Shown piece by piece: positions 21,170-32,573 of a DNA stretch of 64,000 bases. Source of the stretch: Megamerina dolium (lineage: Eukaryota; Arthropoda; Insecta; Diptera; Megamerinidae). Where the stretch lies: contig OY978525.1 in NCBI GenBank assembly GCA_963854835.1, forward strand, positions 115,705,018 through 115,769,017, given 5' to 3'. Position 1 is the stretch's first letter, and the number at the start of each line of letters is the position of its first letter. Under the pieces are notes generated by a model, which was not told where the DNA came from, ran no database searches, and saw nothing but the letters and a program-made list of their open reading frames with translations. The position numbers and the translations under genes are program-made.

Positions 21170-21524
21170 CAAATATATCATTTTCAAATGATTATTTCTC
21201 ATTTTCATTTGACGCTTTCGCATTTATAATTGACGCTTTCGCATTTAGAATTGAGTATTCTTTTTTTCAATTGACGTTTTCTCATTTCCAATTGACTATT
21301 CTCATTTTCATTTGATGCTTTCGCATTTTCACTTGACACTTTCTCATTTGCAATTGACTATTCGTATTTACAATAGACACTTTCTCATTTACAATTGACG
21401 TTTTCTCATTTTCATTTGACGCTTTCTCATTTACAATTGACGTTTTCTCATTTTCAATTGACGCTTTCCCATTTCCAATTAACTATTTACTTATTTTCAA
21501 TTGACATTTTCTCATTTACAATTT
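21170..21524 (+). repeat. Right arm of an inverted 21-bp minisatellite
   Basis: About 17 tandem copies of the 21-bp unit, typically TTTTCTCATTTTCAATTGACG with variants (CGCATTT, CATTTACAATTG). The phase is regular over about 355 bp. The chance open frame at 21395-21592 (FSHFQLTLSHFQLT repeats) is simply this array translated. It is the inverted partner of 20003-20147. Confidence 0.88.
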
Positions 21525-22030
21525 GTAATGAATATATGAGTATATACTGTAATTTTAATGTTACATTTAATAAAAGACTAGCAACAAGTTAGCACTTATA
21601 GTTTTGCGGTTGATTGAAATTTAGACAAGTTACAATTATACTAGTACAAGTATATAAATATTTTATTTACACTTAGATTGTTTGTTAATATGGTGCTGAC
21701 ATATGAAATTATTCAATACACTCGCAAACACTGGTCATAACAATTTCATGTGTGAAATGTATAAATAATTAAGTAAGTAGAATAGAAGTAATATTAAATA
21801 TGAACAGATGGTAGATAAATATAATGTTATAATGGTTTCAATAACTAGTTTCATAAAATTATTCATTACCCATGGGTCAATATACTATTTAATTTGATGT
21901 GCATGATTTATACATACTAATAGTAATATTATTAATAAAATCATGCAATAAATCTGTGCAGTTCGTGGTCATTGCGTCCTTTGAAGAATATATTTAAATG
22001 TAAAGAGAGGTATTGTAAGAATTGTAAAGA
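21525..22030. other. AT-rich non-coding stretch
   Basis: I see nothing identifiable between the minisatellite arm and the cecropia-type mariner. Confidence 0.45.
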
Positions 22031-22038
22031 GCTTAGAA

Positions 22039-22980
22039 TTGCTACGCATGAATTTTTCAAATAGAGGGATAGTACCTGAAAATAGCGAATACCGTGTTTT
22101 GATGAAGTACGAGTTCCACCGAGGAACCAAAGCGGAGGAAGCAGCTCGCAATATTAACGCTGTATTTGGTACTAAAATCACTTTAAAGCAGACAATATCC
22201 CGTTGGTTTGAGAAGTACCCTTCTAGTTATTTCAATTTGACCAATGAACCACATGGACGACCTGAGACGAAGATGGATAACGATGTGCTGAAAGCCACAA
22301 TCGAATCGATTCCAGTCTAAAGTGTACACAATTTATTGTTGATATTTGAGGTGTCCAAACAAACAATATTAATACATTTGGCTCGAATCGACAAGCTGAA
22401 AAGGCTGGGCAAGTCGGAACCACACGAATTGAACGATGACCAAAAATTACCTTTCGCTCCTTGCTCGCAACAAAAGCGAACCATTTTTAAATCGAATTAT
22501 TACGTGCAATGAGAAATGAGAATCCTTTGCGACAATCGTAAGTGGTTAAATCGAGATGAAGCACTGGAACACTGCTCGAAACGAAACATCCACCAAAAGA
22601 AGCTGATGTTGGCTGTTTGGTCATCTGAAAGCGGTGTAATCCACTACAGCTTCATGAAATCAGGCGAATCGATCTCGGGAAATATCAACTTTATGCAAAC
22701 GGACGAAATGATGTGGAAACTGGCGATTAAACAGCCGATATTGGTCAACCGATCAACCCCAATCCGCTTGCAGGATAACGCGTGACCACACACTGCACAA
22801 ATGACTGTGAAAAAACTACAGTTCTTGGATTTGAAAACTCTCCATCACCCACAATGTTTACTCGACCTTCCAATTACCAACTACCACTTCTTTGCGAATT
22901 TGGACAACTTCCTGGTAGGAAAAAAAATTGAATTCCGTAGAGGCTGCCAAAAGTAGCAGCCAGGCTTCTACAACAGAGGT
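22039..22980 (+). pseudogene. Cecropia/Hsmar1-like mariner transposase relic
   Basis: Plus-strand transposase relic. The N-terminus reads YRVLMKYEFHRGTKAEEAAR then NINAVFG (about 22087-22167), with RPETKMDNDVLKATIES next. LKRLGKSEPHELNDDQK follows (about 22396-22446). The first catalytic Asp is replaced (ITCNEK, about 22500-22517). Then come CDNRKWLNRDEALEHCSK and HQKKLMLAVW, then VIHYSFMKSGESISG. The second Asp is kept (LQDNA then stop, about 22771). The third reads Asn (PITNYHFFANLDNFL). These motifs match the cecropia (Hsmar1-like) mariner group, which also gave rise to the transposase part of primate SETMAR. Two of three catalytic aspartates are lost, so it is inactive. TIRs were not recognised. 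Confidence 0.85.
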
Positions 22981-22984
22981 ATAA

Positions 22985-25575
22985 ATTGGAATGACAAAAG
23001 TGTATCGATAATGTGGGCACATACTTCGATTAAAAATAAAATGTCTATACAAAGAAAATTGAATTTCCATTTCCCATCGTACCATTTCATACTAGACAAC
23101 CCTTACGTGCCATTGACATATTTGACAATAAACATTGAATAATAGGGACTGTTGCTAAATTACTCGAATTTCTTAGCGTACAAATTAGAGAACATTTTTA
23201 ACTTGAGTCTAAGTAAATATCTTCCCATTTGCAATATTTTCAAAAAAAAAAATGCTTCGAAATTATGAATTGAGTTCAATAATAAAATAGTTCGCTGAAT
23301 TCTAAATTTACTCTGTGAACATTTCTTGTGTAAATGCCCGGCCTCAGCCAGAAACCCACTATCATGCTTAGGAAGTACCTTCATTGATAACCTAGGAAAG
23401 TTATCTAAAATAGAGATCTTCTATATCCTGAAATTGATAAACAACTCCATCCGGTTGTAATACATCCCTTAGCACTCAGTATATCTTAGCGGGTTTTATG
23501 GCTCAAAATGGCATTTTATTTACTACTTGAGAGACCAGGTAAGCAGACATTCTATCTACCTACCTACCTACCTACATGTAAACATTTGCAAGACTTTAAA
23601 GTAAAATTTGAAAGTATTTAATGGCCAAAATGTTGACTCATAAACCGAATTATAAGGACGAATAGCTCCCACACTGATAGAACATTAATAGAACTGATCG
23701 AACATGAATAGAACTGATACAACATGTGATATACAGATTGAGAGTAGGTCTGTCGGGCAAACGTCTTTAAATCGACTGTGAATGTAACGTTGTTGAAGTA
23801 TACATTATAATTTTCCATATCTACAGATATTGCTTGAATTGATTATAACCAAAAGATGAACAAAATAAATACACTCTCTCACTTGGTTATGGACTTTTCA
23901 GCTTACTATTGCAGAGATTTCCCCCTATAATTTATGTACGGATTAGCTTTAGATTTATATCATTTTCTTTGTATTATATTTAATTCTTCAAATGTAAACA
24001 TATACTCATATATTTATGATATTTTATATCAAAATATATCGATTGACTGAGATTGATCTGAGATTGATAATTGAATTGAAAGTAAATTGAACAACTTCCC
24101 TCTTAGAGTATTGTTTTGTTGTTCTACACCTCTGTAAAGTCATACCAAAAAAAAAAAAATCAAGCTATCATACTTGAGTTTTCTAACACTATAAGCACCA
24201 TAATCATGATCATCATTATCATCATCATCAATCAATTATTATACATAATATCACTATAAAGATTATAGGTTTTACTTAGATCGATTGAGTAGCTTTAGAG
24301 CAAAATGTTTACCATTGAACATTGAACGGAATTTGATGATGTAATCAAAACACTTTAATTTCTCAATTTCTTCTAATACTTGAGTATATATCATATGGAG
24401 ATAGGTTTCCGCATCTATGAACCAACAACTACTATACATAAAGACTTAATCTGTCAAATTGTCGCCTTTGCTGTTTGTCATGAAATTTAATTGAATTATA
24501 TGCTCCTATTTTTAAGTATAACAAATTATAGAAAATGTACGAATATAACATATGTTATATATTTAATGATATCCATATATAAACATATGCATCTTAATAT
24601 TTGTATAGAGCGTAAAGTATTAGCAAAACTAGTCTGTGTGGCAATACTTTCTATACACTCATGTATGAGCAATGTTTTTGTATGAAACAAAATAAAAAAA
24701 TAAAGTGTATTTACAAAAAAGTGATGCATTTCAAATTTTGCCAATTTATCAACATGTCAGTTTTGTCTTATGGCCTTTCACCAATTCAACGCCACCAACG
24801 CACTTGTTAACAACGGCAACAGTTGCAATTGCAATTGCTGCAAGTTGTTTGTACATTTACGACTATACTCATACATATAGTATATTAGTATATATATAAA
24901 AACATGTATTTATTTTTGAATACATACATCATTGTATACATATTACTTAGTATACTCATGTATACAATATCATACAGAGAGTTACGTCTCTACATATAAA
25001 TATGTACATACAAACATATAACAGTCATATGTCCGATTAGATCTGTTTAGTTTTGGGGTACATTTTGCTATCAGTCTAAAAGTCCATATAAGTCATGTCA
25101 TCATACACGTAGATACATGAATACAAACAAACAAATATATACGCAACATGTATATACACCTTGTCATACACCATACCAAGCAACATAGCATGAAATTTGT
25201 ACAATTTTCCAAGTGAATACGATAAATTTATTTGATGTCACAATTCTAGAGCCTCATGAATGACTATTTGATGTTAGTACCAATATATATGTGTATATAT
25301 GTATTGAATTGGGGAAAAAGTATTGGACCATTGTTTTTAGTGCATGATTTTGATGCATCATAGGTTGGTGTGGTCAGTAAAAATCGTATTGGCTCGTCAT
25401 AAATCCATTGCATAAAATGTAATGGATCATATTTGTCAAAAATTTCAAAATGGTTGCCAATGGTGGTTGAGGAATGAGTCACATTCTCATAGAGATCTAA
25501 GTAAGGTGAAGTGGTGACATCTAGAGTGACGGAGAATTTCGGTCATGTTGTGTATTTGGTTGGACTGAAAGACAG
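22985..25575. other. AT-rich non-coding with small repeats
   Basis: No gene seen. A CTAC microsatellite lies at about 23553-23575. A 20-bp unit (TGATAGAACATTAATAGAAC-like) occurs about 2.5 times at 23673-23722. ATC repeats lie near 24211-24232, and TATG/CATA patches near 24900-25170. Short frames here have no motif. Confidence 0.55.
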
Positions 25576-25586
25576 TAGTTTATTAT

Positions 25587-25885
25587 AAATAAAATAAATA
25601 AATATGTGACACTTAAAGCCCCAAAGGGCTCATTGGCCGAGCTTCTCTTCCATTACTGTTGTGCGTCTTAAATTTGGACAGTATTAAAAGGGACCTACTT
25701 ATTTTAGCCGGTTCCGAACGGCAGAACCCTTGTGACATCACTTTTTCTGAGCTTTGTCACAGAGTTCTTTTAGAAGCTTTTTCATGGCAAGTTGTTACTG
25801 TCGGAAGAATTGCCAATTGCTTGTCGGCATGTGGGTACCATTCGAAAGAAAAATCTTATCGATATTAAATTTGTTATGCATCAGC
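25587..25885 (-). mobile_element. tRNA-derived SINE, copy 4, 5'-truncated
   Basis: Minus-strand SINE with type A tail, flanked by a perfect 10-bp TSD AGTTTATTAT (25577-25586 and 25886-25895). The tRNA-like head with both promoter boxes is missing: the element starts at GCTGATGCATAAC, just after the B box. The TSD shows the loss occurred during insertion, as expected for target-primed reverse transcription that stopped early. The 3' hairpin has loop TTTG instead of TTCG. Confidence 0.9.
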
Positions 25886-26009
25886 AGTTTATTATGGGAC
25901 CAAATAATCGATGTTGCATTCTACAGGGAATAATTAATGCCCTCCGTCACCAGCTAATATTGAGCGAATTGATTTTAGAATTAATACATCCACCTAATAG
26001 TCATAATAC

Positions 26010-27060
26010 CAGGCCATGCCAATAAGTCCGTAGGAAAAGAATGAAAAAAAAAAAAACAACATTTTGACAAAAATCGATTTTATTATTCAACATAGTTGCC
26101 GCCTTCGAGAGCAATACAACGAGTATAGCGATTTTCCAACTTTTTTCCAACTTTTCGATGTCACACTTATAGTACGATTTATCATTCTCGTCAAAGTAGG
26201 TCTCAGTTTCACCAATTACTGCATCATCGGACTGAAATTTCTTTCCATAATGCATCTCTGGAGATTTGAAAACAGGAAAAAGTCTCTGGCTGGGCTAAAT
26301 CTGTGCGAATACGATGGGTGGGAAAGCAATTCGAAGCCCAATTCATTCAATTTTGCCATCGTTTTCATCGATTTGCGACACAGTGCATTGTCTTGGTGAA
26401 ACAAAATTTGTTTCTTTTGCAAATGTGGCCGTTTCTTTGCGATTTCAGCCTTCAATCGGTCCAAAAGTTCACAATAATAAATTGTCGCTGTTGATGATGG
26501 TTGCTTTTTGTATATGGTCGATGAATATTAATCCAATCGCATTCCAAAATACAGACGCCACCACCTTACCGGCCGACTGTTGCGTCTTTGCTCGCTTTGG
26601 ATTCGATTCGTCGACTGCTGTCCACTCAGTCGACTGTCTATTGGATTGTGATGTGTAATGGTGAAGCCATGTTTTTGCATCCATTGTCACATATCGACGA
26701 AAGAATTCGGATTTATTGCGGTTTTACAGCGCCAAACACTCCGTTGAAGCAGCGATACGTTGTTGTTTTTGGTCAACTGTGAGCTCATGCGGCACCCACT
26801 TTGCACAGAGCTTTCGCATAGTCAAACGTTCGTGTAAAATGGTAAAAATACTATCATCTGATATCTTTACAATATCAGCTATCTCGTGCACCTTCAATTT
26901 GCGATCATTCATAGCCAATTTGTGGATTTTTTTGATGTTTCCTGGAATAACAACCTCAATTGGGCGTCCACTGAGTTCTGCATCGTTTGTACTGGTATGA
27001 TTTGTCTCGATGGAGCATAGTCCGGATAATTTTTATCAAGCCATTGTTTGGTTTCTACTG
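26010..27060 (-). mobile_element. Irritans-type (Himar1-like) mariner relic
   Basis: The minus strand reads, from right to left: TKQWLDKNYPDYAPSRQII (about 27045), MNDRKLKVHEIADIVKISDD (about 26915), MRKLCAKWVPHELTVDQKQQ, YVTMDAKTWLHHYT with the first Asp (about 26690), GKVVASVFWNAIGLIFID, then after a frame break MDRLKAEIAKKRPH, LFHQDNALCRKSM with the second Asp (about 26400), and ARDFFLFSNLQRCI with the third (about 26290), ending near KSYYKCDIEKLE. The motifs match the irritans group. All three Asp are present, but frameshifts and stops separate the pieces. The 5' end is cut near a T/A run at 27060. The 3' end near 26010 reads CCAGGCCATGCCAATAAGTC. No 5' TIR was seen. Confidence 0.87.
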
Positions 27061-27061
27061 T

Positions 27062-27797
27062 ATTTTTTTTTTTTTTTTTAATCAAAAAGCAAATGTTGCT
27101 TCACACAAAATGCTATAACTCACGAACCAATTGTCAGATTATTGTCAATTTTTTACACGTGTCGTTTGAAGGTTAGAACTCAATAAAAATCATATCACAA
27201 TCATAGACACTTATTGAATGGCCTGTTATTACACCATCAGATTATTACTAGGTTAAATTTCTACAACACTTCCTTGCTAGAGTGAAGCTGTCTTGAAAAG
27301 AGCTCTGTTGAAAATACTTAAATAAGTTTTGTTTTATTGAAAAACTCAAAATATCTTTATAGCAATAAATTACTGCTTCATTGAATCAGTGGGGGGCTGA
27401 ACTAAACTGTATATTTTTAGTTTAATAAAAAAAAAAATCACTATATGAAATATTTTGAAATTTGCCACTCAAGAGTCTCATACTTTTTGCCCAAGTCAAT
27501 ATTCATACAATATGTGAGTATATACTCATGACTACAAAATTAAATTGTCTACTACACTGTACAGAGGCGTTTTAGTAGTAGAGTATAGGTGCTTATGCAC
27601 ATGCAATATTAATATATATGTAAAAAAAAATATATACATATGCATATCCATATTATGAATACATGTAGGTACGAAGAATATTAAGAAATTTCTATATAAA
27701 ATGACAATTGTTATGCAACATTTGAAAATATGTTTAGATACATCAGCATATAAAAATAAACATTTCTATTTACATACATAGAATATGCAGGTATATA
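27062..27797. other. AT-rich non-coding stretch
   Basis: No gene recognised. A short T-run marks the broken end of the preceding mariner. The remainder is AT-rich and featureless. Confidence 0.45.
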
Positions 27798-27799
27798 TA

Positions 27800-29069
27800 T
27801 GAGGGCGTTCCCAGAACTACCCGACCTAACAAATAAAACAACAAATTTGGGCAAATTTTTTTTTATTTCTCAACGTAATCTCCTTTTAGCTCTATACACT
27901 TTTCTCAGCGATATTCTATAGCTTCGATATCCTGCTTATAGTATGGATTATCTAGCTCATTAAAATAGCCATCTACCGCAGACTCCACCTCTTCATTGTT
28001 TGCAAATCTTCTATCACCAAGCCATTTTTTTCAAATTTGGAAATAGAAAATAATTCGAAGCTAAATCTGCCGAATAAGGTGAGTGCTGAAGCAAATCGAG
28101 CTTTAACTCATTGATTTTGGCCATCGCAATAGCTCGATGTGTGAACTGGTGCATTGTCTTGATGAAACAGCACTTTCTCTTTCACCAAATGCGGCCTTTT
28201 TTTTTTTTTTTAATTTCATCCTTTTTGAAGATAATCAATAAAAACTATCCCATTTGGATCTCAAAAAACAGACGCCGTAGCCTTGACTGCAGATGGAACT
28301 GTCTTCACCTTCTTTGGACACGATTCTCCCCTTTCAGTCCACTGTTTTAACTGCTCCTTTGCCGCAAGTGTGAAATGGTGGACCCATGTATCATCCATGG
28401 TGAGGAATCGACGCAAAAACTCGGCTTTATTAATGTGAAACATCGCCAAACACTCTATAGAAACATCTTCACGACGTTGTTTTGGAGCAAACGCGGCACC
28501 CATCTTGCACACAGCTTTTTCATCTCCAAATTTTTGGTCAATATACGATGTATAGCACTTTTTGAAATGCCTATAATTTCACCTAGCTCACGCACCTTCA
28601 GCCGGCGATCATCCAATTGGATGATCGCCGGCTGTGGATCAATTGTGGATTTTCTTAACCGTTTCTGGCGTGGCCACCTCAATTGATTGACCACTACGGT
28701 GTTCGTTTTGGCAGCTCGTATGACCTCGTTTAAACTCTGCCACCCAATATTTTATGGTTGTAAATGAAGGAGCAGGCTCCCCCAGAGTAGAATCTAGTTG
28801 GGCTTTAATATTCGTTGGACTGAGACCTTTCAAATAAAAGTATTGAATTACATAATGGTGACCAATTTTTTCCATGTTTACAAATTCACTGAGGTCGTTT
28901 ACTTTCGATGGTTCAAAAAAAAAAAAAAGAAAAAATACTATACAACGTGGCGCTTTGAAACTTAAAACATATGTTTTATAAGGTTGCCACTTTTCACCAA
29001 AATAATTTTTTTTTTCAAACTACTGCCGTCACCTATATGTCAGGTCGGGTAGTTCTGGGACAGCCCTCG
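27800..29069 (-). mobile_element. Irritans-group mariner relic, complete with TIRs
   Basis: 1.27-kb element between TA pairs (27798-27799, 29070-29071), with TIRs GAGGGC..TCCCAGAACTACCCGACCT. The transposase reads right to left: MEKIGHHYVIQYFYLKGLSP (28875), SFTTIKYWVAEFKRG, LDDRRLKVRELGEIIGISKS, MKKLCARWVP, FLRRFLTMDDTWVHHFT with the first Asp (about 28400), ESCPKKVKTVPSAVKA, KEKVLFHQDNAPVHTS with the second (about 28165), and a D3 motif reading ASNYFLF where Asn replaces the Asp (about 28045). Frameshifts lie at about 28690 and 28500. A 36-bp perfect palindrome at 28599-28634 disrupts the LDDRRLK region. Confidence 0.9.
28599..28634. repeat. Perfect 36-bp palindrome inside a transposase relic
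   Basis: CAGCCGGCGATCATCCAA followed directly by its reverse complement, no loop. One half is the normal coding sequence for LDDRRL on the minus strand. The other half is an inverted copy of it. This is the signature of a templated (snap-back) insertion during replication or repair. Confidence 0.93.
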
Positions 29070-29228
29070 TAGGTTCCTTTTATTTTTATGTGTTATTCAT
29101 TCACAATTGGCAGTGTTAATATTCTCTATGCGTTTCATAAACTCGAAGCATGCAATTTTTTTGTTTTTTTTTTAATATTCGCTCGTAATTTGTTCACTTG
29201 CAATGAAATCCCATATAAGGAAATGTAG

Positions 29229-29262
29229 AGTGAAAACATATATATATATATATGTTTTCACT
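29229..29262. repeat. Perfect 34-bp AT palindrome
   Basis: AGTGAAAACATATATAT followed by its exact reverse complement. It is followed by a further TATA array (about 29272-29291). It can form a cruciform. No transposon relation is evident. Confidence 0.9.
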
Positions 29263-29317
29263 CATATATAAAACATATATATATATATATGGAATTTTAA
29301 TGATTTCAATATTAATA

Positions 29318-29347
29318 TCAAATGTCAATTATCAAATTGACATTTGA
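29318..29347. repeat. 13-bp hairpin, loop ATCA
   Basis: TCAAATGTCAATT, loop ATCA, then AATTGACATTTGA, perfectly paired. It lies 55 bp from the AT palindrome. Together they suggest a small inverted-repeat element, although no TSD was found. Confidence 0.85.
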
Positions 29348-29349
29348 GA

Positions 29350-30150
29350 CATTTTAAGACGATTTAAATAATTAATTTCAAAAATTTTCATTTATTTTTT
29401 AAAAGAAATTTTTTATGAAAATTTCTGTATATGTCCATTTTTCTTGCAATGAAAACTCTCACTGTCCATAATTAGACAGACAACTAATGTGAGAAAATAT
29501 GTGCAATTATTATGCGATCACATTACTGTCTATTGTTACACAATCAACTATAATAAGGTGTATTATTTCCATATATTTTATAAAAATATTAGCAGTGCAG
29601 CAGCAGCATAATAATGATGATGTTGAGTACACATACACATATGCGGTGAATAACCGCAAATATCTGCTAAATGGAAACTATCACAACAATGCACTGCCTA
29701 CGAATATTTTTTTTCTTTGTAAACTTAATACTCCTACTTTTAATTAATTGTTAACGCTGCGTACTTTTGTCACACAAGTAATTGTGTCTGTTAAATAAAT
29801 GCAATATGAACCCCCGCACGCGTATATTGTTGCGTACACAGACGATTGCTGTGTGGTATAATCATTTTTTACGTATTCGCATATATTTATGTATGTAATA
29901 TATACAATACATTAGGGCATATCATATATTTGATCGATGGTAAGCAGGGACCGCAAATAATGTGTATTTATTTAAATTCCAACAACCAAGTCATTATGAT
30001 CTAAGTGCCGCACATCAAAGCCTGGTACACCAAATTGATACTGGTTGGACTCTCAATTTTGGATATTTTACTTTCATGAGAGCTAAGCGAAAAAATCAAA
30101 TTCTCTGCTGAGCCTGATTGTAAATTATAAAGAAATCATTGATTTAAAAT
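29350..30150. other. AT-rich non-coding stretch
   Basis: No gene recognised. The 82-codon frame at 29499-29747 has low-complexity composition and no motif. Confidence 0.45.
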
Positions 30151-30153
30151 TAT

Positions 30154-31166
30154 TTGGATTTCAATCGTAATAGTGTGATTGCCTTATATTTGGCTGAAAA
30201 ATCACAACCAGCTTTTGTGCGTGAGCTCAAACACCTCAAAGTGAATAAAATGTTTGTGTATCGTACCATAAATCGTTACAATGGTACAGGCAGCATTGCC
30301 AAATGCTATGGTGATGGACGAAAAAAACAGCAACAGAAATGGTTCTGAAAGTGATGGCTCGACTTGAACGAAATCCTTAACGTAGTGGTAATAAAATGGC
30401 CAAAGAACTGAAAATATTCCAGCGAAGCATCCGACGGTTTTTTCAAAATGAGCTCAAGGTAAAGCCTTAGAAGTTCCAAATGACACACGATCTTACACCA
30501 AAGCAACAAAAAGTTATACTCGAAAGAGCAAAGGAGGCGAATTTCCAAACATTGTGTTTCTGATAAGAAAAATTTCTCAAAAGGATCGTGTTTACTTAAC
30601 TGAACGCACTTTCGAAAATTTGAAATTAAAATTTTCCATTAAGCCTGGTGTCAAATTCAATGCGACTTATTATCGAGAAAATGTTTTCGAAGTTGCTTTA
30701 GAGCCATGGGTACGCAAACATTTTGGTCGTAGACCCTGGACGTTCCAACAAGACTCGGCACCGTCTCATGAAGTTCGTGTAAACCAAGACTGGTTAAAAA
30801 ATCATGTTCCACGCTTCATTTCGTTTCCACAATGGCTTTCGAATTCGCCAGATGCAAATCCGATGGACTATCTGGTCCATTTTGGAGAGCAAGGTGAGGA
30901 CAAAAAAATATGCTAGTATTTATGTGCTGAAGAGAGCCATTGTTAGGGAATGGGCCGGAAGATCACAGTCGTGAAGCATACTACTCATTTTTTTAGCGGT
31001 TTGAAGGCCATAGTCAAGGCAAAAGGTCGCCAAAACGAGCTAGAGTGAATGGATTTTGAAATTTTGATTATTTCCACACTTTTTGTAATTTGAATCAATA
31101 AAAAATAATTTCACACAAAAAAGATATGATCGCTTGAATGGATAACACTTCAATCGCTTAACCCTG
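30154..31166 (+). mobile_element. DD37D (maT-like) transposon relic
   Basis: Plus-strand transposase relic. The N-terminal helix-turn-helix frame 30154-30348 reads FNRNSVIALYLAEKSQPAFV, then YRTINRYNGTGSIAK. A second part reads KMAKELKIFQRSIRRFFQNE (about 30397-30456), then LTPKQQKVILERAKEANF. The region of the first catalytic Asp is deleted. Frame 30554-30916 reads RVYLTERTFENLKLK, VKFNATYYRENVFEVALEPW, RRPWTFQQDSAPSH with the second Asp (about residue 65), and SPDANPMDYLV with the third. The two aspartates are 37 residues apart, the maT spacing. The right end (CAATCGCTTAACCCTG then TA) looks like a terminus at 31166. No matching left TIR was seen, so the element is probably 5'-truncated. 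Confidence 0.8.
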
Positions 31167-31168
31167 TA

Positions 31169-32570
31169 TATAGATTTTCACCTTCGAAATGCAAGCAGAA
31201 ATCTTAAGACCTCTTTGGGATTCACCGCATATACGAAATTCAATTGAAGCAGATTATTTTATTGTAAATTTTGATATTTTTTCTTTGATCTTGAATTGAT
31301 ACCTTTTTTTTTGTGTTTTATTCGTAAAGTTGTTGATTGTCAGCGTTGGCTTAGGTTGGTATCGCACTCTGTTCTATTGCGCTCGAACTTTGGCAACAAA
31401 AATTCAATGGCGGTACAGTAATTAGGTTTACGGCTTTATCGTGCAAACAATCTCAAGCTTCGATTAAACATAGTGGACTCCGCAGTTGACAATCGGCCAA
31501 TTTATTTAAGTCCTTTTTCAAAAAGTGGCTCAGATATGTTATTCTATGACTTGGAAGTAGCAGGCAATCATAGAGAAGGAGAGATATTGTCAACTTCAGT
31601 CTGATATAACGGTAATAATTCCAACTACAATTTCATATATATTTTTTAGATTACTCTGGTAAACCAATATTACTCATTATTATACCCTTTTAATATATTT
31701 TTTGGTAAATTTAGTTCTGCCGAATAATTTGTAAATTTTCAATATTTATAATTGAATTGTCAAATAGAGAAGAAGAAGAACAAGAATTTGACCCTACCTA
31801 ATTCAAATATATGTACCTATGTATTCACATTTACATATATTCATACGCATCATTCATATTGCTGTTGTTGTTGTTGTTGTTGTTATTGTTGTTATTTGAC
31901 ATTTTATTAAACATGCCTATTAACATGTGCGAAAATTATACACTTTTGCTAAACAGACATTTGTTGTTGTTAATTTGTTGTTCTTGTTGCATGTACATAT
32001 GTACATATGTATATGTATGCATTTGTTATAAAACACTTCTCTTCCTTCCTTTTGAGTTGTTTTTGTTTTTTCATTCTATATTATTTGCTTGATTTTTAGC
32101 TTAATTGTTGCTTGGGGTATAATTATTTTTGACATGGTGGTCATTTATTAAAACTTGTCGCACAGTAAGTTGATTTGTTTTTAATTTTATCGCATAAATT
32201 TTATGTGAAACAACAGTAATAGTCACAACAACAACAACAATGACAACTGCAACAACTGCAATGTTGATGTGGTATGGGTTGTATTTGCACATGGAAGGAA
32301 AGGAAATATTGGATAAATTATAAAAAAAAAAAATTTGTTTCTACATCCGCTAAAATTGCAATTGCTGATTGACAATTTTCAAACAAATTTTCTTCATATT
32401 TGAAAATGAACGAAAATATGTACTCAGGAGCCAAATGTGATGAATATTTATATTTCGAATGTCAATTCAAGAGTGTTTGACTTAGAAAGTAAATTAATCA
32501 TTGAGGACATTATTATGGCGATTCTCTAATGCTTATTATCACGAAAATCACCGGCACGGTAGTAGGTATA
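31169..32570. other. AT-rich non-coding with TTG/CAA microsatellites
   Basis: No gene recognised. A TTG array lies at about 31861-31897 and a CAA array at about 32224-32246, which generate leucine- and valine-rich chance frames. Confidence 0.55.
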
Positions 32571-32573
32571 CTA

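Noticed and set aside
21395..21592. Repeat protein-like frame (SHFQLT repeats)
   Set aside because: It is the 21-bp minisatellite read in frame; the unit length of 21 nt automatically gives a 7-residue repeat.
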